Assembly (NCBI GenBank): GCA_023388935.1
Contig: JAEWFG010000008.1
Span: 1 to 64,000 of the forward strand
From: Pseudomonadota bacterium
Lineage (GTDB): Bacteria; Pseudomonadota; Alphaproteobacteria; Rhizobiales; Xanthobacteraceae
Reading direction: 5' to 3'
DNA: 64,000 nucleotides
A program made the position numbers and the translations under genes. Shown here one piece after another: positions 52,977 to 62,001 of the stretch (the stretch's first letter is position 1; each line of letters starts with the position of its first letter). The notes beneath the pieces were generated by a model. That model was not told the origin of the DNA, ran no database searches, and saw only the letters and a program-made list of their open reading frames with translations.

Positions 52977-53003
52977 ACCGCCCCCCGGATTTCGGAGAAA
53001 AGC

Positions 53004-53189
53004 TCAGGCCACGTGAGCGGCGACACGCTTGCGGCGGATCGGCCAGGCGAAGTGCGGACCGGCTTCGCCGTGATCCGCGCTGCCGCCGAAGAAATGAATG
53101 ATCTCGCGGCAGGGTTCGCAGTTGAAGAGGTTACGCGACGCGGATGCCTGGGACATTTCCTTCAGGCAGTTCGGGCAGTGCGGTTTCAT
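53004..53189 (-). CDS. Small zinc-ribbon-like protein, 61 residues
   Basis: MKPHCPNCLKEMSQASASRN has CxxC, with a second CxxC in NLFNCEPCREI, so it likely binds zinc. A basic tail follows (WPIRRKRVAAHVA). No named family. The ribosome binding site is weak. Converges with the kinase-USP gene, 27 bases between stops. Confidence 0.62.
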   Translation of the reverse strand: MKPHCPNCLKEMSQASASRNLFNCEPCREIIHFFGGSADHGEAGPHFAWPIRRKRVAAHVA

Positions 53190-53213
53190 CAGTCGATGGT
53201 CCAGTCACGAATT

Positions 53214-53393
53214 TCAATGTCGGCGCGCTGACCGGAGCGGATGATCCGGGTCCGCCGTCCCGCTCCCGGTGTCGTCGCGCATCTCGGCTTCGGCGCGCTC
53301 GAGCCGGCCGAAGAAATAGTCGAGGTCCGGATGCGGACGCCGCGGGATGCGGCACCTGCGCTTTGGCTGTCGCTTCACGAGCGCGATCTGCAT
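53214..53393 (-). CDS. Possible 59-residue protein
   Basis: ATG 53393 starts 5 bases behind the stop of the 44-residue membrane protein. Sequence MQIALVKRQPKRRCRIPRRP, then a short helix (DLDYFFGRLERAEAEMRDD). Translational coupling is possible, but there is no ribosome binding site and no family. Kept as a weak candidate. Confidence 0.35.
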   Translation of the reverse strand: MQIALVKRQPKRRCRIPRRPHPDLDYFFGRLERAEAEMRDDTGSGTADPDHPLRSARRH

Positions 53394-53398
53394 TTGCG

Positions 53399-53533
53399 TC
53401 AGATCCGATCGCGACGGGCGATGCGTCCGGAACGCGCCGGAACCTCTGCCGGTCCGGCCGTTGGGCCGAACATGACAAACGCGCTGAAACCAAGCCACAA
53501 CGCCACGGCAGTCCAAACCAGGGTCGTCGTCAT
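53399..53533 (-). CDS. Possible 44-residue membrane peptide
   Basis: Starts MTTTLVWTAVALWLGFSAFV, one clear TM helix (residues 4-22), then a soluble basic tail (EVPARSGRIARRDRI). GGGAG stands 8 bases before the ATG. A perfect palindrome lies 26 bases upstream of the start. Short single-TM peptides of this kind are common and are missed by length filters. No family recognised. Confidence 0.5.
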   Translation of the reverse strand: MTTTLVWTAVALWLGFSAFVMFGPTAGPAEVPARSGRIARRDRI

Positions 53534-53558
53534 GAAGCGCTCCCGCGAAAAAGGCAGG

Positions 53559-53575
53559 AATCACTAGTAGTGATT
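53559..53575. promoter_or_regulatory. Perfect 17-base palindrome
   Basis: AATCACTA-G-TAGTGATT, 8-bp arms with a one-base centre, 26 bases upstream of the small membrane peptide start. Downstream, AATTTGGTT is repeated with an 11-base period (53608-53616, 53619-53627). Both could be protein-binding sites. Confidence 0.4.
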
Positions 53576-53684
53576 TGCGCGAATCAGGGAAGTCCGGAGG
53601 AGTACGGAATTTGGTTGCAATTTGGTTACGCACTGCACCGGCAATAGCCGCAGCTCTTGCCGCTGGGGCGAGCGACGGTGAGGC

Positions 53685-54386
53685 TCAGATCGCTTCGCCG
53701 CGTGCGCCGGCAGCGGCGTTGCGGATCGCCGCGATGTTGGTCTTGTAGGCGTCCTGCGTGCCGCCCCTGAATACGGACGTGCCGGCGACGAAAGCGTTGG
53801 CGCCGGCCGCAGCCAGGGGACCCGCGACGTCGGGACCGACGCCGCCATCGACCTCGATGTCGATCGGTCGCCCCGCCGTCATTGCGCGGATGTCGCGGAT
53901 CTTGCCGATCGCGGAGGGGATGAAGGCCTGGCCGCCGAAACCGGGATTGACGGACATCACCAGCACGAGGTCGATCAGGTCGATGACGTATTCGAGCGCG
54001 CTGACCGGCGTGCCCGGGTTGAGCGAAACGCCGGCCTTCTTGCCGAGCGCGCGGATTGCCTGGAGCGAGCGATGCAGATGGGGACCGGCCTCCGCATGCA
54101 CCGTGATGTGGTCGCAGCCGGCTTTCGCAAACGCCTCGAGATAGGGATCGCAGGGCGAGATCATCAGATGCGCGTCGAAGACCTTCTTCGTGTGCGGGCG
54201 CATCGCCTTGATGATGTCGGGGCCGTAGGAGATGTTGGGAACGAAATGCCCGTCCATCACGTCGAGATGGATCCAGTCGGCGCCAGCGGCGTCCACCGCG
54301 CGCACCTCCTCGCCGAGTTTGGAGAAATCCGAGGCCAGGATCGAGGGCGCGATTGCCAGGGGGCGGGGGGCGAAGGCTTGGGTCAT
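53685..54386 (-). CDS. rpe: Ribulose-phosphate 3-epimerase
   Basis: Interconverts ribulose-5-P and xylulose-5-P (pentose phosphate and Calvin cycles). 233 residues, TIM barrel with IAPSILASDFSKLGEEV at the start, HLDVMDGHFVPNISYGPDII (metal/acid residues), FDAHLMISPCDPY, and VNPGFGGQAFIPSAIGKI and the closing GANAFVAGTSVF. Start MTQAFAPRPLAIAPS. The longer overlapping frame to 54555 on this strand is a shadow. Stands alone between small proteins and the EF-hand gene. Confidence 0.96.
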   Translation of the reverse strand: MTQAFAPRPLAIAPSILASDFSKLGEEVRAVDAAGADWIHLDVMDGHFVPNISYGPDIIKAMRPHTKKVFDAHLMISPCDPYLEAFAKAGCDHITVHAEAGPHLHRSLQAIRALGKKAGVSLNPGTPVSALEYVIDLIDLVLVMSVNPGFGGQAFIPSAIGKIRDIRAMTAGRPIDIEVDGGVGPDVAGPLAAAGANAFVAGTSVFRGGTQDAYKTNIAAIRNAAAGARGEAI

Positions 54387-54639
54387 GGCGCGGTTTCCGG
54401 TGGCGGCCGAAACAAGAATGGGCCTCGCCTAACATGGGCACCTGCGCCGGGCAATGCAGGGGAGCAAGCCTCCTGTGGGCGGAAAATTCTGCCGCGACAG
54501 GCACGAATTGCCGGTGTTCCCGGGCCGGGCCAACCGCAGTGGAGGCGGATTTCATTGAGCTTTTTGCACTGGCACGGCGCTTGCTCGCTTCATCCCCAGG
54601 ACATTGGCCGCGGCATGCCGCATCGGTTGGAGTTGTGCA

Positions 54640-55413
54640 ATGTTGTTTGCGCTTGGCGCCGTATCGAGCGCGCTCGACGTGATCCAGTCGCTGACGAACC
54701 CGAAATCGTCGTCGTCGACGCAGAAGACGGGATCATCGCAGGGCGCGACGAATCCGTTCGCGATCGACAGCGGCAGCAGCACGACCAGCGGCGCGACCTC
54801 GTCGGTCAACTCCGGCAATTGCGCGCAGATCGCGCCACAGACGATGAGCGCGCTGATCGCGGCGCAAAGCCAGTCGACGGACGGCGCGAGCAGTTCAGCC
54901 AGCTCGACCTCGACGAGCCGCGACGCTGCGCTCAAGGACCTGTTCTCGCAGATCGATGCGGACGGCGACGGCAAGATCACGAAATCCGAGTTCGAGAACG
55001 CGCTGGGGGCCGGCGGCACCAATTTGGCGCAGGCCGACGACGTATTCTCCAGGCTGGATTCGAATTCCGACGGCAGTGTCAGCCTGGATGAGATGTCGAA
55101 GGCGCTGCAGAGCGGCCATCACGGCCACCGTCACGTGCAAGGTGCCGGCGGCTCGGGCAGCGGTTCGGATTCTTCGTCGCAGTCGAGCGGCGGGTCGACC
55201 GCGACCACGACCACCAACGCCGACGGCTCGACCACCACCACCGTCACCTATGCCGACGGCTTCAAGATGTCGACGACCGTTCCTGGCGCGTCCAGCGCTT
55301 CAAATGGGTCGGGCGCCGGCAATTCGCCCTATGACTGGTTCGGACAGATGATGCAGCGCCAGGCCCAGGCCTCGGCGGGGTCCACGGCTTCATCGATGTC
55401 GATGAGCGTCTGA
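54640..55413 (+). CDS. EF-hand calcium-binding protein, low complexity
   Basis: 257 residues. Two canonical EF-hand loops: DADGDGKITKSE at 106-117 and DSNSDGSVSLDE at 140-151. The rest is Ser/Thr/Gly/Ala-rich (for example SSTTSGATSSVNS near 45-58 and a TTTTNADGSTTTT stretch), a pattern typical of bacterial EF-hand proteins in Bradyrhizobium. The N-terminus MLFALGAVSSALDVIQSL is hydrophobic but not a clear signal peptide, so localisation is uncertain. GGAG precedes the ATG. Calcium binding is near certain; function unknown. Confidence 0.85.
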   Translation: MLFALGAVSSALDVIQSLTNPKSSSSTQKTGSSQGATNPFAIDSGSSTTSGATSSVNSGNCAQIAPQTMSALIAAQSQSTDGASSSASSTSTSRDAALKDLFSQIDADGDGKITKSEFENALGAGGTNLAQADDVFSRLDSNSDGSVSLDEMSKALQSGHHGHRHVQGAGGSGSGSDSSSQSSGGSTATTTTNADGSTTTTVTYADGFKMSTTVPGASSASNGSGAGNSPYDWFGQMMQRQAQASAGSTASSMSMSV

Positions 55414-55442
55414 GCTTAGTCTTGAGGGCCCCTTCGCCGCGA

Positions 55443-56441
55443 CTATGATCCAAACCGATCCTTCCACGCTGGCAGTGCGCCGGGGAATGGCAGTGCGGTC
55501 GCGCTGGAAACGCCGCGTGCGATCGCGCGCGCGACCACGTTGGCGGCGACCATGCCGAGTTCGGTGAGTTCGACCAGCGGCTCGATTGGCTTCTCGCAGG
55601 TCGCCGCTGCGAACAGCACGTCGCCGTCCAGCGGGGCATGCACCGGATAGATCGCGCGGGCAAACCCGGTCTGCGCGATCATTGCGAGCCGCTTGGCCTG
55701 CGCTTTGCTGAGGATCGCGTCGGTGACAACGAGGCCGATCGTGGTGTTCTCGCGCTCGCTCGCGGCGGGGCCGCCCTTGATGCGCATCGCCAGCATGTCC
55801 GGCGTGAATTCTGGTGGAAGGCCGCGCCCGCCGAATTCGCCGTTCTCTTCGAACGGCGCGGCCCAGAACCACGGCCCATCGCCGACGGTGACGCTGCCGA
55901 CCGCATTCACCACCATGAGCGCCGCGACCTTGACGCCGTTCGCCGTCACGGCCGACGCCGAGCCGAGCCCGCCCTTGAAGGTGGCCGTGGTGGCGCCCAG
56001 GCCCGCGCCGACGCTGCCAAGCGCGAAGTCGGTGCCGGCGGCGGCAGCCGCGGCGTAGCCGAGATCACGATAGGGCGAGAAGCGGCCCCACTTCTTGTCG
56101 CCGCCGTTGAGCAGATCGAACATGATTGCACCCGGCACGATCGGGATCACCGCGTCACGGATCTTGAAGCCGCGGCCCTGTTCGGCCAGCCAGGCCTGCA
56201 CGCCGCCGCCGGCATCGAGCCCGAAGGCCGAGCCGCCGGAGAGCGCGATCGCATCGACGCGCTCGACCGTGTTGGCGAGATCGAGCAGGGCATCCTCGCG
56301 CGTGCCGGGGCCACCGCCGCGCACGTCGATCGCCGTGACCGCCGGCTGATCGAAAATGATCGCGGTCGTGCCCGAGGCGAGTTTTGGGTCGTCGGCATGG
56401 CCGACGCGAACGCCGGTGATATCGGTGAGGAGGTTCTTCAC
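55443..56441 (-). CDS. P1-family (DmpA/S58) aminopeptidase-like protein
   Basis: 332 residues. N-terminal NLLTDITGVRVGHADDPKLASG and VRGGGPGTREDALLDL are the hallmarks of L-aminopeptidase/D-esterase DmpA and its relatives, Ntn-like self-processing enzymes. GGSAFGLDAGGGVQAWL and GTDFALGSVGAGLGATTATFKGGLGSAS follow. Start set at GTG (56439-56441) with AAGGA about ten bases upstream; ATG 56486 (MPLSHRKIERKE) is a possible longer start. Likely substrates are beta-amino or D-amino peptides; not determined. Confidence 0.86.
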   Translation of the reverse strand: MKNLLTDITGVRVGHADDPKLASGTTAIIFDQPAVTAIDVRGGGPGTREDALLDLANTVERVDAIALSGGSAFGLDAGGGVQAWLAEQGRGFKIRDAVIPIVPGAIMFDLLNGGDKKWGRFSPYRDLGYAAAAAAGTDFALGSVGAGLGATTATFKGGLGSASAVTANGVKVAALMVVNAVGSVTVGDGPWFWAAPFEENGEFGGRGLPPEFTPDMLAMRIKGGPAASERENTTIGLVVTDAILSKAQAKRLAMIAQTGFARAIYPVHAPLDGDVLFAAATCEKPIEPLVELTELGMVAANVVARAIARGVSSATALPFPGALPAWKDRFGS

Positions 56442-56627
56442 GACGATGTTTTCCTTACGCTCGATTTTGCGATGCGATAGCGGCATTATCCGTATCCGTC
56501 GGCCGATGCGCCCGTCAATCGCGGCGTCTGCACGGACAATCCTGGCTTGACGCTGCAGCGGTGCGCGAACAATCTGGGGATGATGCGAGGCGACTGCGCC
56601 AACCCTCCATCGAGCGGGGTCTTCAGG

Positions 56628-57242
56628 ATGCTGAGCTGCATGGTCGATGCCATCGGCTATGTCTTGCCCGCGGTCAGCTTCATCGGCCTCGTGGTCGGGG
56701 GCATCGCCTTCCTCACGAACCAGCCCTATCGCGACGAAATCGACCATGCTCTCGGAAAATTGAAAATTCCCGAGCGAATGCTGCCGTGGGGCTATGATGC
56801 GGGGCAGGTTCGGGAGGTGAAGGAGAAGCTTGGCAAAGAGTTCGCGGAGGATCGGCGCACGCTGCTCGACGTCTATGTCAGCCCGGTCCTGTACTGGAAC
56901 GATATCGTGTTCGCGGTGGCGATGGCGGTATTCGCAGCCTCGCTCTGGCTGTGGGCCCTGCTTCAGTTCGAACCCGCAGGCCTTGCGCGGTGGCTCGTGA
57001 TCATCTTCTGCGCCAGCGCCGTGGTGTACGGCATTGCCGACGTGGCCGAGGATGTCATCCTCGCCCGGTTGTTGAGCCGGAACACCTTCTCCGATGGGGA
57101 GGTGCGTCTTGCGAGCGCGCTGACGCAGATCAAGGTGGTCAGCATGAGCGGTTCCGTCGCCGGTGGGCTGGCCTTCCTCGTGTTGAACGTATTGACGCCG
57201 CACAAGACCTACGGGCGGGTCAACTCGCCAGCGCCGTCCTGA
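56628..57242 (+). CDS. Hypothetical membrane protein
   Basis: 204 residues from MLSCMVDAIGYVLPAVSFIG (start uncertain; earlier ATG at 56547 or later at 56640). Four or so TM segments: AIGYVLPAVSFIGLVVGGIAF, IVFAVAMAVFAASLWLWALL, LVIIFCASAVVYGIADVAEDV and the C-terminal VSMSGSVAGGLAFLVLNVL. A charged loop of about 50 residues between the first and second (IPERMLPWGYDAGQVREVKE). No family recognised. Its 3' end overlaps the 3' end of the convergent kinase gene by 23 bases. Confidence 0.6.
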   Translation: MLSCMVDAIGYVLPAVSFIGLVVGGIAFLTNQPYRDEIDHALGKLKIPERMLPWGYDAGQVREVKEKLGKEFAEDRRTLLDVYVSPVLYWNDIVFAVAMAVFAASLWLWALLQFEPAGLARWLVIIFCASAVVYGIADVAEDVILARLLSRNTFSDGEVRLASALTQIKVVSMSGSVAGGLAFLVLNVLTPHKTYGRVNSPAPS

Positions 57243-60072
57243 GCATCTTGGCGAGTTCGGACTTGCGGTAGGGCTTTGCCAGCAGCAGCACGCCGGAATC
57301 GAGCCGGCCGTGGTGGACGATGGCGTTCTCGGTGTAGCCCGAGGTGAACAGCGTCTTCAGATCGGGGCGGCGGCGCGCCGCCTCGTCGGCGAGCTGGCGG
57401 CCGTTCATGGCGCCCGGCATGATGACGTCGGTGAAGAGCAGGTCGATGCTCTTGTCGGCATCGATGATGGAGAGGGCTTCGGCGGCGTTGGCGGCTTCGA
57501 GCGCGGCATAGCCGAGGCTCTTGATCTGGGCAACGACATATTGCCGTACCAGCGCGTCGTCCTCGACGATCAGGATCTTCTCGTCGCCGCCGGTGATCGG
57601 CACGCTCGTGAGCACTTCGAACGCGGTCTCCTGCACGCCACTCGAGCGGGGCAGGTAGATCTTCACGCTCGTGCCGTGGCCTTCCTCGCTGTAGACCTTG
57701 ATGTGGCCGCCGGATTGCTTGACGAAGCCGAACACCATGCTGAGTCCGAGGCCCGTGCCCTTGCCGACCTCCTTGGTGGTGAAGAACGGGTCGAACACGC
57801 GATCGACCAGGTCCGGCGGAATGCCGCTGCCGGTGTCGCTGACTGCGATCATCACGTAATTGCCGGCAACCACCTCGGCGTTCATGCTGGCATAGCCGTC
57901 GTCGAGGAAGATGTTGCGTGTTTCCAGCACCAACGTTCCGCCGCCGGGCATGGCATCGCGCGCGTTCAGGGCTAGATTGAGGATCGCGGTGGAGAGCTGG
58001 CCCGGGTCGACCAGCGCCGGCCAGGCATCCTCCGTTAGCTGAGGCACGATGGTGATCTGCTCGCCGAGGGTGGGATGCAACAGCTTGGCCGCTTCGAGCG
58101 CCAGCGCATTGACGTCGATCTCGCGCGGCTGGAGCGGCTGCTTGCGGGCGAAGGCGAGCAAATGCCTGGTCAGTTGCGCGCCGCGTTCGGCGGCGTCGTC
58201 GATCAGCTTGGTGATGGCGACGAGCTCGGAACGATCGGCCACCGCATCGGCCAGGATGCCGATGGTGCCGGTGATGACGGTCAGCACGTTGTTGAAGTCG
58301 TGGGCGACGCCGCCGGTCAATTGGCCGATGGCATCCATCTTCTGGACCTGCCTGAACCGGGCCTCGGCGGCCTGCTTTTCGGTGAGGTCGCGACCGATGA
58401 AGAAATGGCGCTTCACGGGCTCGGACCAGGTCCCCAGCCAGTTCAGCGTGACCTCGTGGCCGTCGCAATGATAGTAGCGCGCCTCGAAGCTGCGCTTGAC
58501 CTGGCCACGCCGCGCCGCGCGCATTTCGCCCCGCGTCTTCTCGAGGTCATCAGGGTGAATGAACTCGGTCGCGCTGTGGCCGATCAGGTCTTCCGGGCCA
58601 TAGCCGAGGATGTCCTTCACGCTCGGGCTGATCTGGACGAAATTGCCGAAACCGTCGGTCACCAGAATCAGGTCCTGCGAGGTTTCGAAGATGCGCTGGC
58701 GCTCCTCGATCTCGCGGCGCAGCTTCTCTCGCGACTGCTTCTCTTCAGTGATGTCATGGGCGATCTCGGAGGCGCCGACGATTTCTCCGCCGTCCGACCT
58801 CAGCGGCGAGACGTTCAGCGCGACGTCGAGCTGACGGCCGTCCTTTCGCACGCGGACCGTCTCGTGCTGGGCGATCGTCTCGTTGCTGCTGATGCGGTTG
58901 AGGGTGCTCCTGATCTCCGCTTTGCGGTCCTTCGCCACGATGATGTCGATCGGCTCGCCGATGGCCTCTGCGGCGGAGTAGCCGAACAGACGCTCGGCGG
59001 CCCTGTTCCAGCCGGTGATGATGCCGTCGAGGGATTTTGTGATGATGGCATCGTTGGAGGACTCGACCACGGCGCCGTAGAGGGCCAGGCGCTTGCCGTA
59101 ATAGTCGCGATCGGTGGCCGACTGTTCGCGCAGCCGGCCAACGAGGCCGGCCGTGTTCGCCTGGAGGCGGACGTTCTCGAACAGCAGCACGGCGAGCACG
59201 AAGCTGGAGGCGAAGAGGCCGTAGATCCGGCCGGCATAGAAGCCGAGATCGAAGCGCGCGACGTTGACGATTGCCGACAGCGCGATGTCGAACAGCCAGG
59301 CGCACATCGTGACCATGAGCCAGACGTCGATCACCGTGTGCGGCTTGCGGAACCACAGCGTCACCAGCGCCGCGACGCTCAACGACCATACGAACGACAC
59401 GACGCCGATCATGGTGGTCGTGTAGCGACCTTCGCTCAGCAGGACCGGCAGCAGGCCGTGCTGCGCAGTCACCAGCCAGGCGAAGACAGTCATCGCGGCG
59501 AGCACGCCGAGGACGGAGACCGCGATGGCCGGCGCCGTCGCGCCCGCAATCCTGTTGCCGCCATTGCTGTCCTTCAGCCAGCCATAGGCCAGCACGAACA
59601 GCGGGAATCCGCCGTGCCAGATCATGTAGAGCCAGACAGTGGTCTGCGAGCCGGCGCCGAACAGTCCGGCCGGGGCGAACAGGCCGGGGAAGGTGAGGGC
59701 GTGGGTCACTGCGGCTGCCGCTGTGAACAGATAGCCGGTCGACAGCATCAGCAGCGCGCGGCTGCGCAATACGGCAAATTGCGACAACAGCAGAACGGCA
59801 GTGATGATGTCACTGACCGCGAGCGCGGATTGATAGCTCGCCACGAAGGCGGGGACCGGCAACAGCGGCACGCCCGCGAACGGCACCGCCAGCGCGAACA
59901 GGATCGCGGAAATCCCGACGATCGCCAATGCTGCGGTGCGATCGCCCTGCGTAGCCGGTAAGGTCGAAAGGAATGTGCTTCGGTCGTTGGGCGCTAGCAC
60001 GTCGATCTCTTGTAAGCCGGCATCGTGATCTTGCACGTCAATTTCTTCCAGCCGGTCTGCCGCTGCCTCCAT
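57220..60072 (-). CDS. MASE4-PAS-PAS hybrid histidine kinase
   Basis: 950 residues. N-terminal seven- or eight-TM MASE4-like sensor (about 45-300), then PAS1 from about 332 (SSNDAIITKSLDGIITGWN), a PAC segment (VRVRKDGRQLDVALNVSPL), PAS2 from about 464 (DLILVTDGFGNFVQISPSV), a HisKA with His in GQLTGGVAHDFNNVLTV (about 589), HATPase (LNLALNARDAMPGGG, DTGSGIP, GTGLGLSMVFGFV) and a C-terminal REC domain with DVIMPG (phosphoacceptor about 882). This is a membrane-bound hybrid kinase. It is divergent from a response regulator with a frame break, its probable partner. Confidence 0.93.
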   Translation of the reverse strand: MEAAADRLEEIDVQDHDAGLQEIDVLAPNDRSTFLSTLPATQGDRTAALAIVGISAILFALAVPFAGVPLLPVPAFVASYQSALAVSDIITAVLLLSQFAVLRSRALLMLSTGYLFTAAAAVTHALTFPGLFAPAGLFGAGSQTTVWLYMIWHGGFPLFVLAYGWLKDSNGGNRIAGATAPAIAVSVLGVLAAMTVFAWLVTAQHGLLPVLLSEGRYTTTMIGVVSFVWSLSVAALVTLWFRKPHTVIDVWLMVTMCAWLFDIALSAIVNVARFDLGFYAGRIYGLFASSFVLAVLLFENVRLQANTAGLVGRLREQSATDRDYYGKRLALYGAVVESSNDAIITKSLDGIITGWNRAAERLFGYSAAEAIGEPIDIIVAKDRKAEIRSTLNRISSNETIAQHETVRVRKDGRQLDVALNVSPLRSDGGEIVGASEIAHDITEEKQSREKLRREIEERQRIFETSQDLILVTDGFGNFVQISPSVKDILGYGPEDLIGHSATEFIHPDDLEKTRGEMRAARRGQVKRSFEARYYHCDGHEVTLNWLGTWSEPVKRHFFIGRDLTEKQAAEARFRQVQKMDAIGQLTGGVAHDFNNVLTVITGTIGILADAVADRSELVAITKLIDDAAERGAQLTRHLLAFARKQPLQPREIDVNALALEAAKLLHPTLGEQITIVPQLTEDAWPALVDPGQLSTAILNLALNARDAMPGGGTLVLETRNIFLDDGYASMNAEVVAGNYVMIAVSDTGSGIPPDLVDRVFDPFFTTKEVGKGTGLGLSMVFGFVKQSGGHIKVYSEEGHGTSVKIYLPRSSGVQETAFEVLTSVPITGGDEKILIVEDDALVRQYVVAQIKSLGYAALEAANAAEALSIIDADKSIDLLFTDVIMPGAMNGRQLADEAARRRPDLKTLFTSGYTENAIVHHGRLDSGVLLLAKPYRKSELAKMLRTALAS

Positions 60073-60263
60073 GGTAGCTGGCTCCGGGCGCGTGTCGTGA
60101 CAGAAAGGGCTTGGGACTCAACCGAAGGTTACAGCTTACTTAACTTGGAGAGGACTCGGAGCGGGTAATTGGTAAGGGGGGCTTTACTAGGCGGACTCAT
60201 ACTGCTGCCGCCATTCTGCGGTGAATTGAACCAATTGATGATAGAAATCCGGGAGTTGTTCCC

Positions 60264-60651
60264 ATGCCCCGTATCCTGGTGATCGACGACCAGAAGGAGG
60301 TCCGCGACATGGTCGCGATCGTGCTCCGCGTCAACCATTATGACGTGGTCGAGGCCGAGTGGCGCGGCCGGCCTGAAGGCCTTCGGGGAAAGCGCTTTCG
60401 ACGCCGCGATTGTCGACATTTTCCTCGCGGGTACCAGCGGCGTCGATGTCATGGGCGCCATTCGCCAGCGGATCCCCGCTTTTCCGATCGTGGCGGTCTC
60501 CGGCATGACCGCGCTGGATTTCATGGGCGAGGCGCCCGGTCTCGCCGGTGTCGTCTGCCTGCGAAAGCCGTTTCGGCCGAACGACCTGCTCGGTGCGCTC
60601 AAGATCGCGCAAAGCCAGACCGTAGCCGGCGAGGCTGCGCAGGCGGTCTGA
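60264..60651 (+). pseudogene. Single-domain response regulator, frameshifted
   Basis: Opens MPRILVIDDQKEVRDMVAIV, a REC domain start with the acidic pair. After VVEAE the frame is lost; in the third frame the domain continues SGAAGLKAFGESAFDAAIVDIF (phosphoacceptor Asp in VDIF), FPIVAVSGMTALDF (switch Ser) and CLRKPFRPNDL (Lys), ending at 60651. The span is 388 bases; adding two bases near 60360 (GAGTnnGGC) restores a 129-residue CheY-like protein. Read as is, the first frame gives an unrelated Arg-rich tail. Real loss of function or sequencing error. Confidence 0.8.
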
Positions 60652-60683
60652 CACAAGAAAACGCCCCGGTGACCCGGGGCGTT
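60651..60683. terminator. Stem-loop between convergent genes
   Basis: Arms 60660-60669 and 60674-60683 (10 bp, perfect, 4-base loop). On the minus strand it is followed by TTTCTTGTGT, a weak T-rich end, so it likely terminates the ABC binding-protein gene and also follows the regulator from the other side. Confidence 0.6.
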
Positions 60684-60721
60684 CGTCGGCGAATGATCTG
60701 GCTGAAAGGTCAGCCCCTGTC

Positions 60722-61840
60722 TCAGGTGCCCTGGCCGCTGACTTGGGCGTAGCCGCCCTTGGCGTCCCATTTGTAGACGACGTAGTCGATCTGCTTGATG
60801 TCGCCCTTGGCGTCATACTCGATCGGGCCGATCACGGTGTCCCACTTGCCGGCCTTCATCGTCTCCATGACCTTCTTGGCGTCGGTGGTGCCGGCCTTCT
60901 TGGCCGCCTGCGACCAGACCTGCATCGCCGCATAGGTGTAGAGGGTGTAGCCCTCGGGATCGATGCCCTTGGCCTTGAAGGCCTCGACGATCTTCTTCGC
61001 GGTCGGCTTGTTGCGCGGATCGGGACCGAAGGTGAACAGCGTGCCTTCGCCGGCCGGGCCGGTGATGGAGGCGTACTCCTTGTCGGCGAGCGCGTCGCCG
61101 GCCATCAGGATCGTCTTGAGGCCCTGGTCGCGCATCTGGCGCAGGATCAGGCCGCTCTCCTGATGGTAGCCGCCGACATAGACGAGGTCGATGTTGTCGC
61201 GCTTCAGGCGCGAGACGATCGCGTTGAAGTCCTTGTCGCCCTTGTTATAGGACTCGTACATCTTCTCGGTGATGCCGGCCTTGTTGAGCGCCTTCTTGGT
61301 CTCGTCGGCAAGACCCTTGCCGTAGGTGGTCTTGTCGTTGAGGATCGCGATGTTCTTGCCCTTGAAATTCTTGGCGATGTACTGCGCCGCGATCAGGCCC
61401 TGTTGATCGTCGCGGCCGCAGACGCGCGCCACGTTCCACAGCTTGCGCTCGGTGAAGGTCGGGTTGGTCGAGGCCGGCGTGATCTGGAGCACGTTGCCGT
61501 CGGCATAGGCTTCGGAGGCGGGGATCGACGACGACGAGCAATAGTGCCCGGCGACGAACGGCATCTTCGCGCTGGCGATCTTCTCGGCGACCGAGCGCGC
61601 CTGCTTCGGATCGCAGGCATCATCCTCGATGTCGAGCGCGAGCTTCTTGCCGATGACGCCGCCGGCGGCGTTGATGTCAGCCACGGCCATCTCGGCGCCG
61701 TTCTTCATCTGGCGGCCGAAAGCGGACTCGCCGCCGGTCATCGGGCCTGCGACTGCGATGGTGACATCCTGCGCGAACGCCGCGCTCGATAGCGCGATCG
61801 ATGCGCCGAATGCCAGACCGATGAGCTTTAGTGATTTCAT
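60722..61840 (-). CDS. Branched-chain amino-acid ABC transporter, substrate-binding protein
   Basis: 372-residue periplasmic binding protein of the LivJ/LivK type. Signal peptide KLIGLAFGASIALSSAAFAQ. Then VTIAVAGPMTGGESAFGRQMKNGAEMAV (family N-terminus), and ADGNVLQITPASTNPTFTE. Start at MKSLKLIGLAFG with a GAGG nearby; an upstream in-frame ATG (61882) lacks family support. It lies 161 bases behind livF, likely the last gene of the liv cluster, often expressed most. Confidence 0.93.
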   Translation of the reverse strand: MKSLKLIGLAFGASIALSSAAFAQDVTIAVAGPMTGGESAFGRQMKNGAEMAVADINAAGGVIGKKLALDIEDDACDPKQARSVAEKIASAKMPFVAGHYCSSSSIPASEAYADGNVLQITPASTNPTFTERKLWNVARVCGRDDQQGLIAAQYIAKNFKGKNIAILNDKTTYGKGLADETKKALNKAGITEKMYESYNKGDKDFNAIVSRLKRDNIDLVYVGGYHQESGLILRQMRDQGLKTILMAGDALADKEYASITGPAGEGTLFTFGPDPRNKPTAKKIVEAFKAKGIDPEGYTLYTYAAMQVWSQAAKKAGTTDAKKVMETMKAGKWDTVIGPIEYDAKGDIKQIDYVVYKWDAKGGYAQVSGQGT

Positions 61841-62001
61841 GAGATACCTCGCGGGTGATCGTCTGTGGAAGTTGCCGGGCACGCCCGGTCCAAACCGACG
61901 CCATTCTTGAATGAAATTGGCGAGAAGTCACCGGCAAAATACGGGCATTGGCGGAGATATCTCGCCACGTCCGGCCGCACGTGGGCCGCCTTCGGGCCCG
62001 G

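Noticed and set aside
58075..59961. 628-codon open frame on the plus strand
   Set aside because: Antisense to the hybrid kinase gene, whose domains are unambiguous; no family match and shadow-type composition.
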